Notes: generated from the sequence alone by a model not told the origin. A stretch of DNA of 64,000 bases from Brasenia schreberi (GCA_036023115.1 JAYKKT010000088.1:5541001-5605000); one strand, 5' to 3'. Positions 10,265 to 25,961 are shown, counted from the stretch's first letter. Numbers and translations: made by a program.

Positions 10265-13200
10265 CAGTGTTAGTCGTATAGTGGGCAACCACGATACGGG
10301 TTGTATCGCTCGTATCGTACTATATAGGCCGTATCACTAGTATCGTACGATACATTTAAGGACCCTTGATCGAACATAAACCCATATTTTTGTGGGTTTT
10401 TGAGGTCTATTCACGGCTGTTGAAGCCTTCTTTCGATGACTCTCCCCCTACTTGGTGTTCAAGGTTCCTAAAAAGGTACTCTACGGTATTTGTGCGAGCC
10501 TCTTAACTTGGATTGTGGTATATTTTAAGTATTTTTCAAAATTTTTCTTTGTATTTGTTGTTTTTTATGTTATTTACGTTTTTTTTTAATGACAAAATAT
10601 GAAGTTATTAAGTGCATGGATATGATTTTTGTTGCATTCATAAAGTGTAAGATACTTTATTTGAGTGTTATGTGAAGATTGAGGATTTATGAAGTATTTT
10701 TATTTTCAGGTTTTTTATTGAATTGAAGTGCTCAATTGAGATGATAAGAAGGGGTGTTAGGGACTCCAAATCTTGGTTTGATAAACCGGTATGGTAGTGG
10801 GGTATAACAATTGAGGGTTTCAGATTAAAGATTAGATATTTATTTTGTGAGAAGGTGTTTAGCGGTAGAATTTTATTATTTAAACACCACCTAGCAAGGA
10901 CTAGAAAAGAATTTGCTTCTTGTACGGACAGAGTTAGACGTTTGCTAGAAGACATTAAATGATAATGTCTTCAGATAATTGAGAACATATATGAGAGGAA
11001 AAAATAAAATGATGATTTAGGGATGTTTGAGGAAAATGATGATGATGTTATTGGATTGATTGATAGTATTCCTTCATATGGTAAAACAGATATTGATAGT
11101 AATAGTTCTCATCCATCAAATAGGAGAAAGAGGGTTGTTGAAGATTTTACAAGTGGAAGTGGTACAAGAGGAAACTTAAAAAAGAGTAGAGGAAAAACTT
11201 CTTATAGCATACATTCATTTTTTCCTCCTACCACTACACATGGTGCTAAACTTAGAATTCATATTGCTATGACTTTAGAACAATTGCATGATTAGGCAGA
11301 CTGTGCAGTGTACAGATGGTTTTATGATGCATATATTCTATTTAATGTAGCAAACAATTTTAATTTTCAAGTAATGGTATATGCAATTTCTAATATTGAT
11401 CCAAGATACAAGATGCCCTCTTATCAGAAGTTGAGAGTAAAGTTATTAGATAAAATTGTTATTGAAGTGTAAGAATATTGTTCGATTTTTAGAGAGCTAT
11501 AAAAGGAAACAAGATGCACTATCATGACAGACATATAGACAGATAGACGATGAATGACTTTGTTAAACTTTCTTGTATACTGTTATAAAAGACTTATGTT
11601 TTTGAGATCTCTAGATATGTCAAAGCAGAGATACATTGCAGAAATCCTAAGACAAGAGTTTGATAAGGTGATATGCGAGGTTGGGCTAGAGAATGTAGTC
11701 TAATTCATTAAAGATAATGCAACTAACGATAAAGCAATTGAGAAGGAGTTAACAAATACTTATGAGACTTTCTATTGAACACCATGCACAACCTATTGTT
11801 TAGATCTCATCCTTGAGGATATTGGTGAGATGGATGAGATAAAGGCAACAACTGAGTGTTGCCAAAATATCATCAAATTTATCTACAACTATGCTGTTAT
11901 ATTGTGTATGATGATGAGATATACAGATAGTAAAAAGCTTATTCGTATAACTATAACTCGGTTTTCAACTAATTTCTTATCTATATAGAGTATTGTGAGA
12001 CAGAAGCAAGCATTGAAGAGAATGTTATCCTCAGATGAGTGACAATAATTTGCAGAGCTGTCTCAAAATAGAAGAAACAGAAAATTAATGAGATTTCTGA
12101 GACAACCTTCAAGAGTACATTTTGGAATGCTTGTGTTAGACTGTTGATTATTAAATGTCCATTAGTAAAGGTTTTGCGATTGGCTGATAGCGAGGAGAAA
12201 CCATCTATACACTACCTTTATGAAGCCATGGATAGGGCAAAAGAAGCAATTAAAAATAATTTTAATAGAAAAAAAGAGAGATTATGTGCTCTTGTAGAAA
12301 ATTATTAATAACAGATGAAATAAACAATTGCATCAACTTATTCATACAAGAATATATTATCTAAACTCATCATTCACGTACTCAGCAAGCTTAAACAAAG
12401 ACGACGAGGTTAATTGATGCATCATTGATTGTATAAATAAATTAGTCCTTAATAAGAGTAGAGCAGATGATATATATCGAGAGATGAAGATCTATGATAA
12501 TGCTCTTTACTTAATGGGTTTGCTTGTAGCAATTCACAATCACACTAATATGTGCCCAAGTAAATTGTTTATCTTCATATTTAAGTTTCTTAAATTAATA
12601 CATTTTATATTATTATGGATTATGTCAATAATGTTTATATTTTTCTAAAAATGTTTGATGGAATAGGTTTGGAAGTGATTACCCAAACCTTAGACATTTT
12701 GCAGTAAGAGTTTTGAGTCAAACCTTTAGTGCAATGAGTTGTGAAAGAAATTAGAGTCTCTTTCAATACATCCATAGAAAAGAGTGCAAGAGGTTGGAAT
12801 ATAAGCGGCTTAATGACTTAGTTTTCATCTATTGTAATATGCGGCTTCGCGAAAGGTAATCTTGTATTAGTTAGTACTTAAAGATTTAATTCAATATTTT
12901 GTTTGACTTTAATTATTAATGTTATTTACTAATTACTTATCTTTCTTTCTTATAAATAATTAAAAAATGTAAATAGAGAAGAAAGCCAATTTGAATAAGT
13001 TTGGATAATTTTGATATATTAGAAAACTAATTATAGAAGATAACGAAGAAAATTCCCTCCTAACTGAAGAAGACATTGCATGAATTAATTTGGAAAGAAC
13101 GCAACAACATTATTAATGAGATGAAGATATTGATTTTGAAGCAAAAGGTGATGATGATATTCAACAAGGAGAAGATGAAGATTATTTAGTTGATGATCCT

Positions 13201-13478
13201 GATTACAATGTGTAAATGTAAATGTATTTCATTTTTTGCTTCAAAAAATATATATATTTTTAAATTGTTCAATTGTGAATGATCAATATGTATTAAACTT
13301 TGCATTATATGGATTCTTTGCAATTATGAGATTTTTCCAAATTTTTTTAGATTTTTTCAGTTTTTTTTAGAATTTTACTTTTTTTTAATATTAAAGTATG
13401 ATACGATACAATACGATACGATATTCCTGTATCATGAACCAAAATGATACACGATACGATACGCGTCAAAGAACACTG
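10265..13478 (+). mobile_element. Complete but inactive hAT DNA transposon, 3.2 kb
   Basis: The element begins CAGTGTT and ends AACACTG, a 7-bp terminal inverted repeat. It is flanked by an 8-bp TSD (CTTGTAAC at 10257-10264, CTTCTAAC at 13479-13486, one mismatch). An 8-bp TSD and CA..TG termini are hallmarks of hAT elements. Subterminal regions on both sides are packed with GTATCG/CGATAC motifs, likely transposase-binding repeats. Inside is a broken BED-finger/hAT transposase gene in + orientation. Two related fragments lie at 50443-53245 and 53246-54985. Confidence 0.9.
10735..13215 (+). pseudogene. hAT transposase pseudogene (BED finger, DUF659-like, C-terminal dimerisation)
   Basis: Reading across many stops and frameshifts, the + strand shows a degenerate BED zinc finger (about 10810-10950: FCEKVFSGR, FKHHLA, ASCTDRVRRLLEDI). 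Next comes a 90-codon open block at 11023-11295 (YSIHSFFPP, AMTLEQLHD) and a central region with TPCTTYCLDLILEDIGE, typical of the DUF659/RNase-H-like core. The C-terminal dimerisation region is near 12730-12859 (AMSCER, KRLNDLVFIYCNMRL). An acidic last exon reads DDDIQQGEDEDYLVDDPDYNV and ends with TAA at 13213-13215. At least a dozen in-frame stops rule out function. The family would cut and paste DNA between its inverted repeats. Confidence 0.85.
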
Positions 13479-13486
13479 CTTCTAAC

Positions 13487-13807
13487 ATATACAACATAAA
13501 ATAAGATGATAACAAATTAAAGTTATAAAGTAAAATTTAATTAATGTTATGGGATATTAATTATATATTAATTATAAAACATAAAAATTGATGATTTGTT
13601 ATACTGGCTCGAACTACCGACTTTAGGTCACTTGCCTAGTAGGATGTAAAATTGGAATTAATTGATGAAGGAAAAAACCATAGATATCTAAATTATCAAA
13701 TTATAATTATAGAGTACTAAACAACATATTCCTATGCCACAAGGTACTAGACGAAAGTTTTTCCTTTTCTAAGAAACACTAAGTTGTGAGAATGCTGCTA
13801 CATATAG

Positions 13808-13809
<2 letters not shown>
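13487..13809. other. AT-rich flank of the hAT element, no gene
   Basis: Short AT-rich sequence between the hAT TSD and a TA array. Nothing recognised. Confidence 0.5.
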
Positions 13810-13905
<96 letters not shown>

Positions 13906-13906
13906 A
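13810..13906. repeat. (TA)35(GA)13 compound microsatellite
   Basis: A TA tract at 13810-13879 runs directly into a GA tract to about 13906. Confidence 0.95.
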
Positions 13907-13909
13907 TAG

Positions 13910-14220
13910 TCAATGGACAATTTTGGATAGACATGTCTGGTTCTGGTTTACCTAAAATCGGGAACCGTAACAGAATTGTTCAATGGATGATTTTGGTTCA
14001 TGTTCCAGTTTTGAGTGTTTTTGAATATGGTTTTGGATGATTTCGAATCCAATTCTGAGTAGTTCTAGATATGGTTTTTGAATGATTTCGAATCCGATTT
14101 CAAGTCATTTCATATCCGGTTTTTGGATGGTTTCGAACCAGGTTTTGGTCCAATTCTGGGTGATTCCAGATTCAATTTTTGGATGGTTTCAAATTCGGTT
14201 CTAGGATAGCTTTCGATCTG
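13910..14220. repeat. Degenerate short tandem repeats (TTTTGGATG.TTTCGAATCC type)
   Basis: The motif TTTTTGGATGGTTTCGAA, with variants, recurs at least five times, roughly every 40-60 bp, mixed with AATTCTGGGTGATTCC blocks. Similar GGTTCCGGTT-rich stretches occur near 18.6-19.0 and 22.5 kb. Function and family are unknown. Confidence 0.6.
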
Positions 14221-14740
14221 AATATGGTTTAGTTATATAATTATTAAACAATTTAAACTATATTAGACTATAAGTTATATGAGACTATATAAGTTTATAA
14301 CTATAAGTATAGTGCATAATGTATTGCATTATACGTACACATATTATATTAAAAAGAGTATAGTTACATTATATAAGTTCTTATGAGTTATAACTTATAA
14401 ATATTACATTCATTAGTTAATTTATGTATATGTGATATATTACATTATAAAATATATGTAGAGTATGTAGTAGTAATGTAACCATGGAAGTATATATATA
14501 TATATATACATAGTGTAATAATATAACTATGTAAGTATATAACATATTATATATGTGATATTTGTAATGCATTATGTAATATAACTATATGAGTATTGCA
14601 TTATATACATAAATAATAAGACATTAAACTGAAGTTATAATATTATAAAATATAATACAATATATGTATAAAATTCATATAAGATAAATATATATGTAAT
14701 AAAATAAAAGAAAAATTGAGCTTGATTATAATTTACTTAT
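14221..14740. other. Very AT-rich spacer
   Basis: Made mostly of TATA-like words and short TA runs. No gene or defined element. Confidence 0.5.
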
Positions 14741-16760
14741 CTATGAATTATGCCTCCCATGGTTCCTCTTGGGTAGAGAGGAATAAAAACCATGTAGTTC
14801 TCTAACCTTTTGTTTAAAACCTTTACCAAGAGTGATTGACTCTGAACTTAATCATCATCATCACTTCATGCTTGCGTGAGATCAGTGTCAATAGTACTCA
14901 TACTAAATCCTCCTTCAATAGTATAGTTTTCAGTGTATATGTGAACCGATACTTCTTCTCACTCCTATGATTGATGCCTTACTCTTGTCCAATCGTCTAA
15001 TGTGTTGCCGCTCACACTAAATAGTTAGACTACAGTAACAGTAGAGGTTGGAACAAGAGAAGCATCCTATGCAATTAAAGATACAATTAGATAAGTAAGT
15101 TGATGCTCTTGCTACCATTTTAAAATGTCTGATTTCTCTCCACCCTCACCTTCTTTAAATTGACAAAGATCATAATAAGTAGCATTATATATCTCAAACT
15201 CAATCGAATCCATAAATTTTGGTTCATTTCTAAGTCTATATTTCAAACTATGACTAAAAACTTACCACCAAGAGAGTTGGGTACATGATGCCATTTGCTT
15301 TCTTCTTCTACTTATGCAACAAGATGATCATGCACAAAACTATAATCGACACATAATTGATTAATATTTAATCTTCTATTGTTGAATATACTGTTGATAT
15401 CCTTAATCCTATTTAATGAAAGATCCTTACAATAAGCATTCCTAATGTAATATCAACAAAACTAATTGCTAAAAGATCTATATAATAATTAAGTCATTTT
15501 TCTATCATCTCTTGTACAATATGAGACAAGCAACAATCAATACAAATTTGTGATAATGCATGAACTACTTGTAAGGTTTGATAAACAAATAAATGATAAG
15601 CCAGATGATAAACACCATATAACACATTTGTTGTATTATTAAAAATAGAAATGAGATCTAAAAGACGTGTAAAAACATCTCAATTAGATTCAAAAAAATT
15701 GATTGTGGAAAATGAAGGTGCATAAACTCCGTTAATCGGTTTCTATAAGACATAGTCACGAACAACATTTGAGAGGTTGAGTTCTAACGATGTCCAACAT
15801 CTTATGAAAATTTTCTTAGTTTTCTACCTCTTTCTTTACAAAAAAAATTACTCATTCATTTATAACATTAGGATAATTCCAAAGAAGATTACGTGCATAT
15901 CTATTAGGTTGTATTTCAGGTCCTATAATCTTCAAACCATCTTATATACGTAGATTAAATACATGACAATCACATAGAACATGAAAAAATTTATCACTTA
16001 AAATAGGCTGACATATTCTTTGTAATTCAGAAATAGCACACGTATTTGCAACACCATTCAAGTAAAATTAAATTTTTTTTACATGATAATCGATACTCTT
16101 CAAAAACAGATTTTAACATATAACACATATTTTGTATAATATGTGATTTATCAAAACAACAAAGTGCAAGAAAATATTTTTGAATTGACCAACTCTCATC
16201 TATTCAGTGAACAAAAACACCCATATATGCATGCAACTATCAATTATTAGTTTATACATTAACATATAACAACACGCTATGCTCAAATGAACAAGAAAAT
16301 GCATCAAACTCTTTATTTTCCTCTTTATATAATTTATGAATATGTCTATTAATCGACTGCCTAGAAATAACTATAGCTAAAGGATCAAGAGCATTTTTTA
16401 CATAATCAACAACTCCAAGTTTTTGACAAAAATTAAAAAGAAGAATCTATTGAAACAAAAAGTACAATTTCCTAAATGTTATAGTAGAAAAGCTCCATAC
16501 AAGTAAATCCACTAGTATGAGAATTTAGTTTTAAAAGTGTCTGTTATTTGAATAAAATTCTCAAACACCAACCAAAAAGCTGATGCTTCCATACACATAC
16601 AACTCATTAAAAGGATACCTCATCAATGCATCTAGCTGGTTTTGCACAAGGAGAGCAGATATTAATTGTGACCCACTTGTTTTGGAACTCGTTTGAGTAA
16701 GACAGCATAGGTTCAAAAAGTACGTGCTCGCAATGGTCACATTTATTTCTTACTCAGTAT
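14741..16760 (-). pseudogene. Possible very old hAT-like transposase relic on the - strand
   Basis: Read on the - strand, scattered pieces look like a decayed hAT protein, including KCDHCEHVLF near 16730, a possible BED-finger remnant. There are many stops and no open stretch over about 60 codons. No termini or TSD were found. It could equally be another AT-rich repeat. Confidence 0.25.
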
Positions 16761-17272
<512 letters not shown>

Positions 17273-17372
17273 TTCTTTCATACTAAACCCTTCTTGATCA
17301 TTTAGAGTGAGTAGTCTGCATGATCCAAAAGAGTTTAACAAGAATGTGAGTCTAACAAATCTCATTATCTCT

Positions 17373-17389
17373 TATATATATATATATAT

Positions 17390-17433
<44 letters not shown>
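17373..17433. repeat. Interrupted (TA)n microsatellite
   Basis: TA at 17373-17390 and 17394-17433 with a TTC interruption. Confidence 0.95.
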
Positions 17434-17437
<4 letters not shown>

Positions 17438-17693
17438 AAGGAACCCACAAACATAGAGAACTACAAAGAACCCATCACGATCTTTGAGATGAATTGTTGA
17501 TGTGTAAAACAAACAACTTAATGCACATTAATGTACATTTTAATGCATTACATACAAAATACAAAAATACATGGATACTTTTAATTCAAATCTCCACCAT
17601 GAGACCGTAGAGATAATGGGTTTGTTGTTTTGTGGGTCAACTCTCTCTCATATAGATAGATATATATACACATATACATACACATACACATAC

Positions 17694-19688
<1,995 letters not shown>

Positions 19689-19748
<60 letters not shown>
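19689..19748. repeat. (TA)n microsatellite
   Basis: TA repeats with a single AA interruption near 19699. Confidence 0.95.
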
Positions 19749-19752
<4 letters not shown>

Positions 19753-21465
19753 TCCATACAAACAGCCATTCATGCTTAAATCAATCTAAATATCTCTATT
19801 ATTCGATCAACATGATCATATTGGAGATTTAAATTTAAAAAGCATTTCATATGCATTAAATGCCAAGTATGAAAATGTATTTTTCACTATTTAAATTCAA
19901 ATCTCTATCATTGATTATGCTATTGAATGGTGAAAATCTTTTTGACAGACTTAAACATGGTGAGTGCAAGCATATATCAATCTCTCTCTCTCTATATATG
20001 TATATATAAATAATACACACACATATAGAGAGAGATCCATGCTCAATTGAGTACCATGTTAAATCTTTTGTATTGCATGGTTTCACATATTCAACCATCG
20101 ACATAGACCTCTATCACCTTTCATATTCTCCATTATGAGAAACCACTTTTCAACGGCCAAAGTCACAGTCATTGCCATCAAAATTACCTAAAAAAATCAT
20201 AAAATCATTTATACATACAAATATTTAGGTTTTAAAAGTGGTTTTAGTTATAATGATGATGGTTTTGGTTGGTTGAAGGTGGTAATGCACAGTGAAGAAA
20301 TAATAGAAGGTGATGCGGGATATGAGTCATTGAGCATGAAGCCTCTTTCTCTTTATATATATATATATATATGAAGGAAATCCTAGAATCCTCTCCCGTT
20401 ACACACTCTCTAACTTGAGTAACTAGTTAGGTTTTTGGTCTGCATTAGATGTTACCGTCTGTCAGATGTGAGTTATGATTCAACTTCTACTCGCACGTTT
20501 TCGGGGTGAATCCAAACATTTCTTTTCTAAATTGACCATATTTTTGTATAAACGCAAAAAACTACAAATGAAAAAATAAAACAAGTGATGCAAAAAAAAT
20601 TGCCTTCAATAAAAAATGCCATATATATATATATATACACACAGAGAGACAGGTATTAGAAATAACAAACCTTAATCTTTTTTCTTGTGAAAATACTATA
20701 GAAGTTTTGCTAAACCTTGGAATTTTATCACAAGCCTCAGAAATAATTTTCTTCAATCTTTTAACTTTTCAAACGCTTTTCTGAGATTGCTGGTTCTCTG
20801 TTACAACAAATAACACATAAGAAATTGGCAATCTCATTGAAATCAGTGACTGCTTTATTGATTTGGCTACATTCGAATGTCACAACAGTTCATTGCAAAT
20901 TTCAGCCTTTTCCACCACATATTCTTGCATGAATTCGGGGTCATCTAATTTTCTTCAACTCTAAATAAAAGATATAGGCTGCACGTTGCTATCTGATATA
21001 AACAGAGAAGTTTGAGTTAACTACCTAATTCTCAAGAAGTTTGATTAACATGGTCTCATCTCCCAAACTTTTCTTACAACTGCCTACAATTGATAACTTC
21101 CCTGGTATGGATTGTAGATGAACAGAACTTAAATGGTGGATCAGCTCGGTTTGGCTCGTCTTAGCTTGTTTGAATGCAGCTAGTTTAACTACTATGATAC
21201 ACATGAGCAGCTTGTTAAAGCTAAATTAGCCAAGTATGAACAACGGGTGTTTCTCGCAGTCAGGCTCATTTAGTTGCGGATGTGTTACCCATGGACATAA
21301 ATACATATATAAGTTGGAGTTTGCAAACTACTCATAATTTTAACCATCCGATCAAGAGTGATTGAAATTGAAAATAAAAATGGTGAAAAGTATATCTTCT
21401 TTTTGCATGACACTTAATTGTCCTTACATATACTTATTAGATGATTGAGATTGGTTTAGATAAAG

Positions 21466-21469
<4 letters not shown>
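19749..21469. other. AT-rich intergenic DNA, no gene recognised
   Basis: Short TA/TC runs near 19980, 20355 and 20625. Nothing with a coding signature. Confidence 0.45.

Positions 21470-21555
<86 letters not shown>
21470..21555. repeat. (TA)17(TG)26 compound microsatellite
   Basis: TA to about 21504, then TG to 21555 without a gap. Confidence 0.95.
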
Positions 21556-21556
<1 letters not shown>

Positions 21557-21625
21557 ATTGCATCCTCTATCTTCTCTATATATACATACACACATAAAAT
21601 GTGTTTTTGATCATTACATATATAT

Positions 21626-21651
21626 ACATACATACATACATACATACATAC

Positions 21652-21733
<82 letters not shown>
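21626..21733. repeat. (CATA)n(TA)36 compound microsatellite
   Basis: CATA tetranucleotides at 21626-21662 run into a TA array to 21733. Confidence 0.95.
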
Positions 21734-21735
<2 letters not shown>

Positions 21736-23991
21736 AAAATTATGCTACACCAGCTAGTACTTGAGCGGTTATACATGTAGTCAAGTATGAGGAGTTTGAA
21801 TCTCATAATAATGATATACCAAATATTGATTTGGTAGTGTTAAAATGGGCGAGAATTGTAATTTATTATGAAAACTATATATTAGAAATTATATTTCAGC
21901 TTAAATGAACAAGTCATGTTTGTTTATTTTCTCATTTGATTTTAATAACCAAACCTGTGTTCAGCTTGTTTGATTCATAACTCATGCAAGCAAACAAGCC
22001 AATGTATCGATACTACTTCATGCTGGTGAGACGAGCCTGCACAGAGCTGGCTTGGTTTCTTCGGCTCGTTTACCAGCGATACCCAGCTTTCAAGTTTCCC
22101 TTTTTGTGCAAGAACAGTTATCAATACTGCACGAATACATTTCATGTGAAACTTCTTATTTGGCCAGAAGGTCATAGTTACCAAAAGATATTACGCCTTG
22201 ATAATTTGTAGTCTTAAAAAAGAAATAAAAAATATTGTGAAAACCTTCATTAATTATTGAATTAATTTGGTATATACGATCATATTTATTAAAGTGGTTA
22301 AGATCAGTTGCAGATCTACATGATGTCAAGGAGCGTACACCTAAACATGTTTGGTTTCAAAATGGTTTTGGTTTGAGTTCAGAACAGATAATTTTATAAA
22401 AAAAATAAATTTATAAGATTTTTTTTAAAATACACTTCTGGTTCCTGTTTTATAAAAGGTGAAACCTAACTGACACAGGTGGTCTCTCGTTCCAATTCGT
22501 GTTTCACTCGGATTCAGCCGGTTCCTGGCTCAGTTCGGTTCCGGTTGAAACCACTAGGCCGGTTAGGAACCGATCAATCTCCGTACACCCAATGCAAAAC
22601 TCAGAAAATAAACAAAAAATTGTATAGGCCACGGTTGATTGTGGGGGCTAGGCTACTTAGTGTGCCCCACCCTAAACTATTCTCTGGCCGGTCTTTGTTG
22701 AACCTGTGGTGTAACCGTGGCCTAATTTCCTTCGTTGTACTCGAATTTATAAATCTGCAATGGGTAAGATATCTGTGCTTCGTTCATCTTAAAGATATTG
22801 GCTTTCATCAATACTTATAAAATAAAGGAACACACATAGATGGATATTTTTTTTCGAAAAGAACAAATGTCTGTTGCTAGGGTCCCTAGAAGAAACCCTC
22901 ACAAAATTTAAAGTTGTGAGGTCAATAACCAAAAGGCAAGCTGGGCGGTCACTCGAGCACTTCCACCAGAGATTAGGAATTTGGAGAAAGAGCTCAGGAC
23001 TGGAGTTATGCACAGTTGAACGTGAATTTTCACTTATGTTTTTTAACAGGTAATAGCGACAATTGGTATCGAAGGGTTATTGGAATAGTGGTAGAAGGTG
23101 GTGTAGAGCGGCTGCGAGTGGTGGAAGACGGCCAAACGGACGTTTGAAGAGTAACACACATTAGACAAAAGAATAGCTCATTGAAAAGCATGTTCTTTTG
23201 GACTTTTCAACAACTGATAGAACTTTTCAAAGAATATATCTCTGCAACACAAAATCAAAACCAACATGAATAGGTAATTGAACTCAATTAAGAAGAAGAT
23301 ATAAAGATCTGTCCAGCAAACTTGTATTTAGTGTCCTGTTTTTCATCCATAGTTTTTATTAGCCTAATCCTTGAGGCCAAAATAAAAGCGAAGTAGCTCA
23401 AACCACTCGCAACAACCTCCTAGTTAATAGTAATTAAGGTAACACTAATGCTACAGCTTCGCTCGTAGAGTCTCTGACAGGATTCTGCAACAAGTATTTA
23501 TTGTAATAGTTGTTCCTTCATATAATTTCATCCGACTGTCCAAAGAGAAAGTCACTATTGAAGTTGCGAATTTCATTGCACAGAAATTAATGACACTCAT
23601 AACAACGTTCGTCTCCCCATCAGTAGGTTGTTTATTTCGATCGAGTATCTTTGAAAACAAAAATGATCTCTCAAAGTTGTCAGCAAAAGATTAAATTCTT
23701 TATATTACTCAATTTCCAATAAATAAATAAATAACCCCTCGTAGGCTGATCCACCATAATAAACCGTTTTATTCCACACAACTCTAGCATCTTGTCATAG
23801 TATGTCTTATCATAAACACATCAGGAACTGATTCACAGAACAATGGTCAACATAGGACCCATACAGCATTATCACAGCTAAAACCAGACATTAGTTAAAA
23901 CACTAACCACGAGTAAAGATGATACCGAACCAACCCCAAAATTAAACCACCAAGCGGTATTCCGACCACCGGGAAACCACCACGACTGCTT
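21734..23991. other. Intergenic, no gene recognised
   Basis: Open stretches near 22479-22820 (+) and 23451-23660 (-) carry no known motif. The first is rich in GGTTCCGGTT words. The probable 3' UTR of the glycine-rich gene should lie just below 23991. Confidence 0.4.
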
Positions 23992-24474
23992 TCAACAGTA
24001 AGCGATGCACCTCTTCTTGCAGTCGATGGCGCACCCACCACCGCCACCTCCGGCTCCATAGTTCTTGCCCGACTGGCTGAATGACCGGAAGCAGCTGGCC
24101 GGACAAACAAGGCGCTTCTTGTAGCACGGACCCGGCACGTTGCACGTCACCACCGGCCGGTAGACTCCGCCACGCGAGTACCCACCATTTGGACCGCCGT
24201 AGCCAGCACCGTAGCCGCCACCGATGATGCCGGGGCCGAAACCGTTGCCGAAGCCTGGGATAGGAAAACTGCCACCGGGGAAGAAACCTCCTGGCATACC
24301 GCTGAAGGGGTCCCCCATCCCGGGGTTCTGGTTCGGGTTGGGGTCCCTTGTCACCTTCCTCAACTCCTCCTCGAAGCCGCTGGCGGTTTCATGGAAACCT
24401 GCTGCAGCAGCTAACATGGTGGCCAGTAGGAAGATGGCGACCGCCAAAGGTGAAAGAATAGCGTTTCTCTTCAT
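23992..24474 (-). CDS. Secreted glycine-rich, cysteine-rich protein (160 aa)
   Basis: Intronless frame on the - strand with clearly higher GC than its surroundings. Residues 1-26 form a signal peptide (basic MKRN, then a hydrophobic core ending LAAAAG). Residues 45-105 are rich in Gly, Pro, Tyr and Phe (GGGYGAGYGGPNGG). The C-terminus has eight cysteines, at 111, 117, 124, 128, 148, 152, 156 and 160, in the pattern GPCYKK..VCP..CF, then GKNYG, a glycine run and GCAIDCKKRC..YC. This resembles plant glycine-rich secreted or cell-wall-associated proteins with a conserved cysteine tail. The even number and spacing suggest disulfides, which is inference. The start is the first Met and directly precedes the signal peptide. 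Not close enough to a named family to give a symbol. Confidence 0.85.
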   Translation of the reverse strand: MKRNAILSPLAVAIFLLATMLAAAAGFHETASGFEEELRKVTRDPNPNQNPGMGDPFSGMPGGFFPGGSFPIPGFGNGFGPGIIGGGYGAGYGGPNGGYSRGGVYRPVVTCNVPGPCYKKRLVCPASCFRSFSQSGKNYGAGGGGGGCAIDCKKRCIAYC

Positions 24475-24514
24475 TGCATGTGCGTGTGTGGATTGAGAGA
24501 GAAATGAGTGGTGA

Positions 24515-24522
24515 CTTAAATA
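24515..24522 (-). promoter_or_regulatory. TATA-like box (TATTTAAG) upstream of the glycine-rich gene
   Basis: It lies 41 bp upstream of the ATG on the - strand, which would leave a very short 5' UTR. A more canonical TATATATA at about 24662-24671 (-) would give a UTR near 150 nt. Which one is used cannot be told. Confidence 0.35.
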
Positions 24523-24679
24523 AGCAGGCAGAGAGAAAGCTTCGCATTTAAGAGGATAGAGATGGAGTTGGAAGACAGTTGAAGAGAGAGAGGAGGCACT
24601 AGATCAAGAGCAATTATTGTGCTCTCCATGACTACATTGCCTTTTGCCTCTCTACGTTCACGTATATATACAACAGATG

Positions 24680-25499
24680 CATGTAGATGCAGTATATGAA
24701 TGAAAGTTTCGACATACTTTCGAGGTACGGCGTTCTTTTCTGAGTGCCAACTTTTTCAGCGGGTTGAAACTCGGGGTGGAAAATCGTGTCGACTCATCCG
24801 GTCGCTTCGTGTTCGGGTAACACATGCCGGCCCAGAAGAAAAACCCTCCTTTGGCTCATGATTCAGAACCCTAACCCGACCCGCCCTAACTGTAACTAAA
24901 GAAAATATTTTATTAAAATGAAGTCAGAAATATTGAAAAGAGAGAGAGTGAGAGAGGGTGAGAGACAGTGAGGAAGAAGATTTTGAGAAAAAGACCGACT
25001 AAAGAACCTTGAAATCAAAGACAAAAATGTAAAGGGATCCAGAAAAGAATTAAAAAAACTTGAATATGTTGTATATCTGAGCTAGGTGCAGAATGCATCT
25101 ATGAAGTGTTTGGTTCAAGTCCACCCGGACCCTACCTGAACTTTGTCATGTTGCTCTAGGTCAACCCGGACCTAACCTAGGGTGTGTTCAACCCCAACAT
25201 GAAGGTAGACTTTCTGGGTTGGGTTATCGTGTCCAGCCTGAATTTGCCACCCCTAGTTGAGCCAACTTAACATAAACTAACTCAAATTAAAAGCCCCCAT
25301 TTGCCTATGTTTGACGTTGACGATGGCCTACGAAGAGGTATAATGTAGCATGAATTGTGATTTGGTGATTGGAATCCTTAACTAAGTTTTGCTTGTTCAG
25401 CGAAACAATCATGCTCGAGCTGAGCTCAACTGAGTACAAATTATGTAGCCATGTCGAGCCAGGCTCATGACTGGCTCAAGCTTAGCAAACCAGAGGTAA
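24680..25499. other. Intergenic, no gene recognised
   Basis: Contains degenerate GGGT/ACCC words (CCCGACCCGCCC, GACCCTACC) and GAGA runs. No coding signature. Confidence 0.45.
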
Positions 25500-25823
25500 A
25501 CCATGAAAGAGAAATGGTAACGTTACAAAAATTAAACCAAAAACACTAACGTTATAGAGATTAAAAACACAGAACGACTTGTAATTGAAAGCGTAGACAT
25601 AAAAACCAAGAAGATAAAGCTGTATATAAATATTGTACAAAGAATACAGAGTACAAAGAAAATAGAAAAATACTGTGAATATCATCTTCCCTACGTAAGC
25701 CATTTGAGAAAACCGTATACAACTATATCACCTTCCTTTTCCCCTCTGAGCTAGATCTACATTCTGTTGTGACTTAGGCAACCTCCGACGACGAACAGGA
25801 GCACGACCGACTACAGATCGATA
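25500..25823 (+). repeat. 5' LTR of copia element 1 (start truncated)
   Basis: Matches the 3' LTR from about position 40 of the latter onward, including the promoter TATATAAATA at 25623-25632 and the CCTTTTCCCC block. The first ~40 bp of the LTR are replaced by unrelated sequence. Confidence 0.85.
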
Positions 25824-25824
25824 T

Positions 25825-25833
25825 TGGTATCAG
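25825..25833 (+). other. Primer-binding site (tRNA-Met type) of copia element 1
   Basis: TGGTATCAG follows the 5' LTR end by one base. It matches the usual plant copia primer site complementary to initiator tRNA-Met. Confidence 0.8.
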
Positions 25834-25961
25834 GGTCTGGCTTGTTGAGAACCTGCGCACATAGGTAAAATAGTTTAGATAAATAAAAAAAGAAAAAGAA
25901 GAGGTTGCCGGACATTTTTCCTGATAGAAAGAAAAGAGAGGCTTGCATAGGAATAGAAAGC

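Noticed and set aside
21755..21805. Words resembling tRNA A and B boxes (TAGTACTTGAGCGG, AGTTTGAATCTC)
   Set aside because: Spacing is short and no cloverleaf, tail or TSD was seen; too weak to call a SINE or tRNA.
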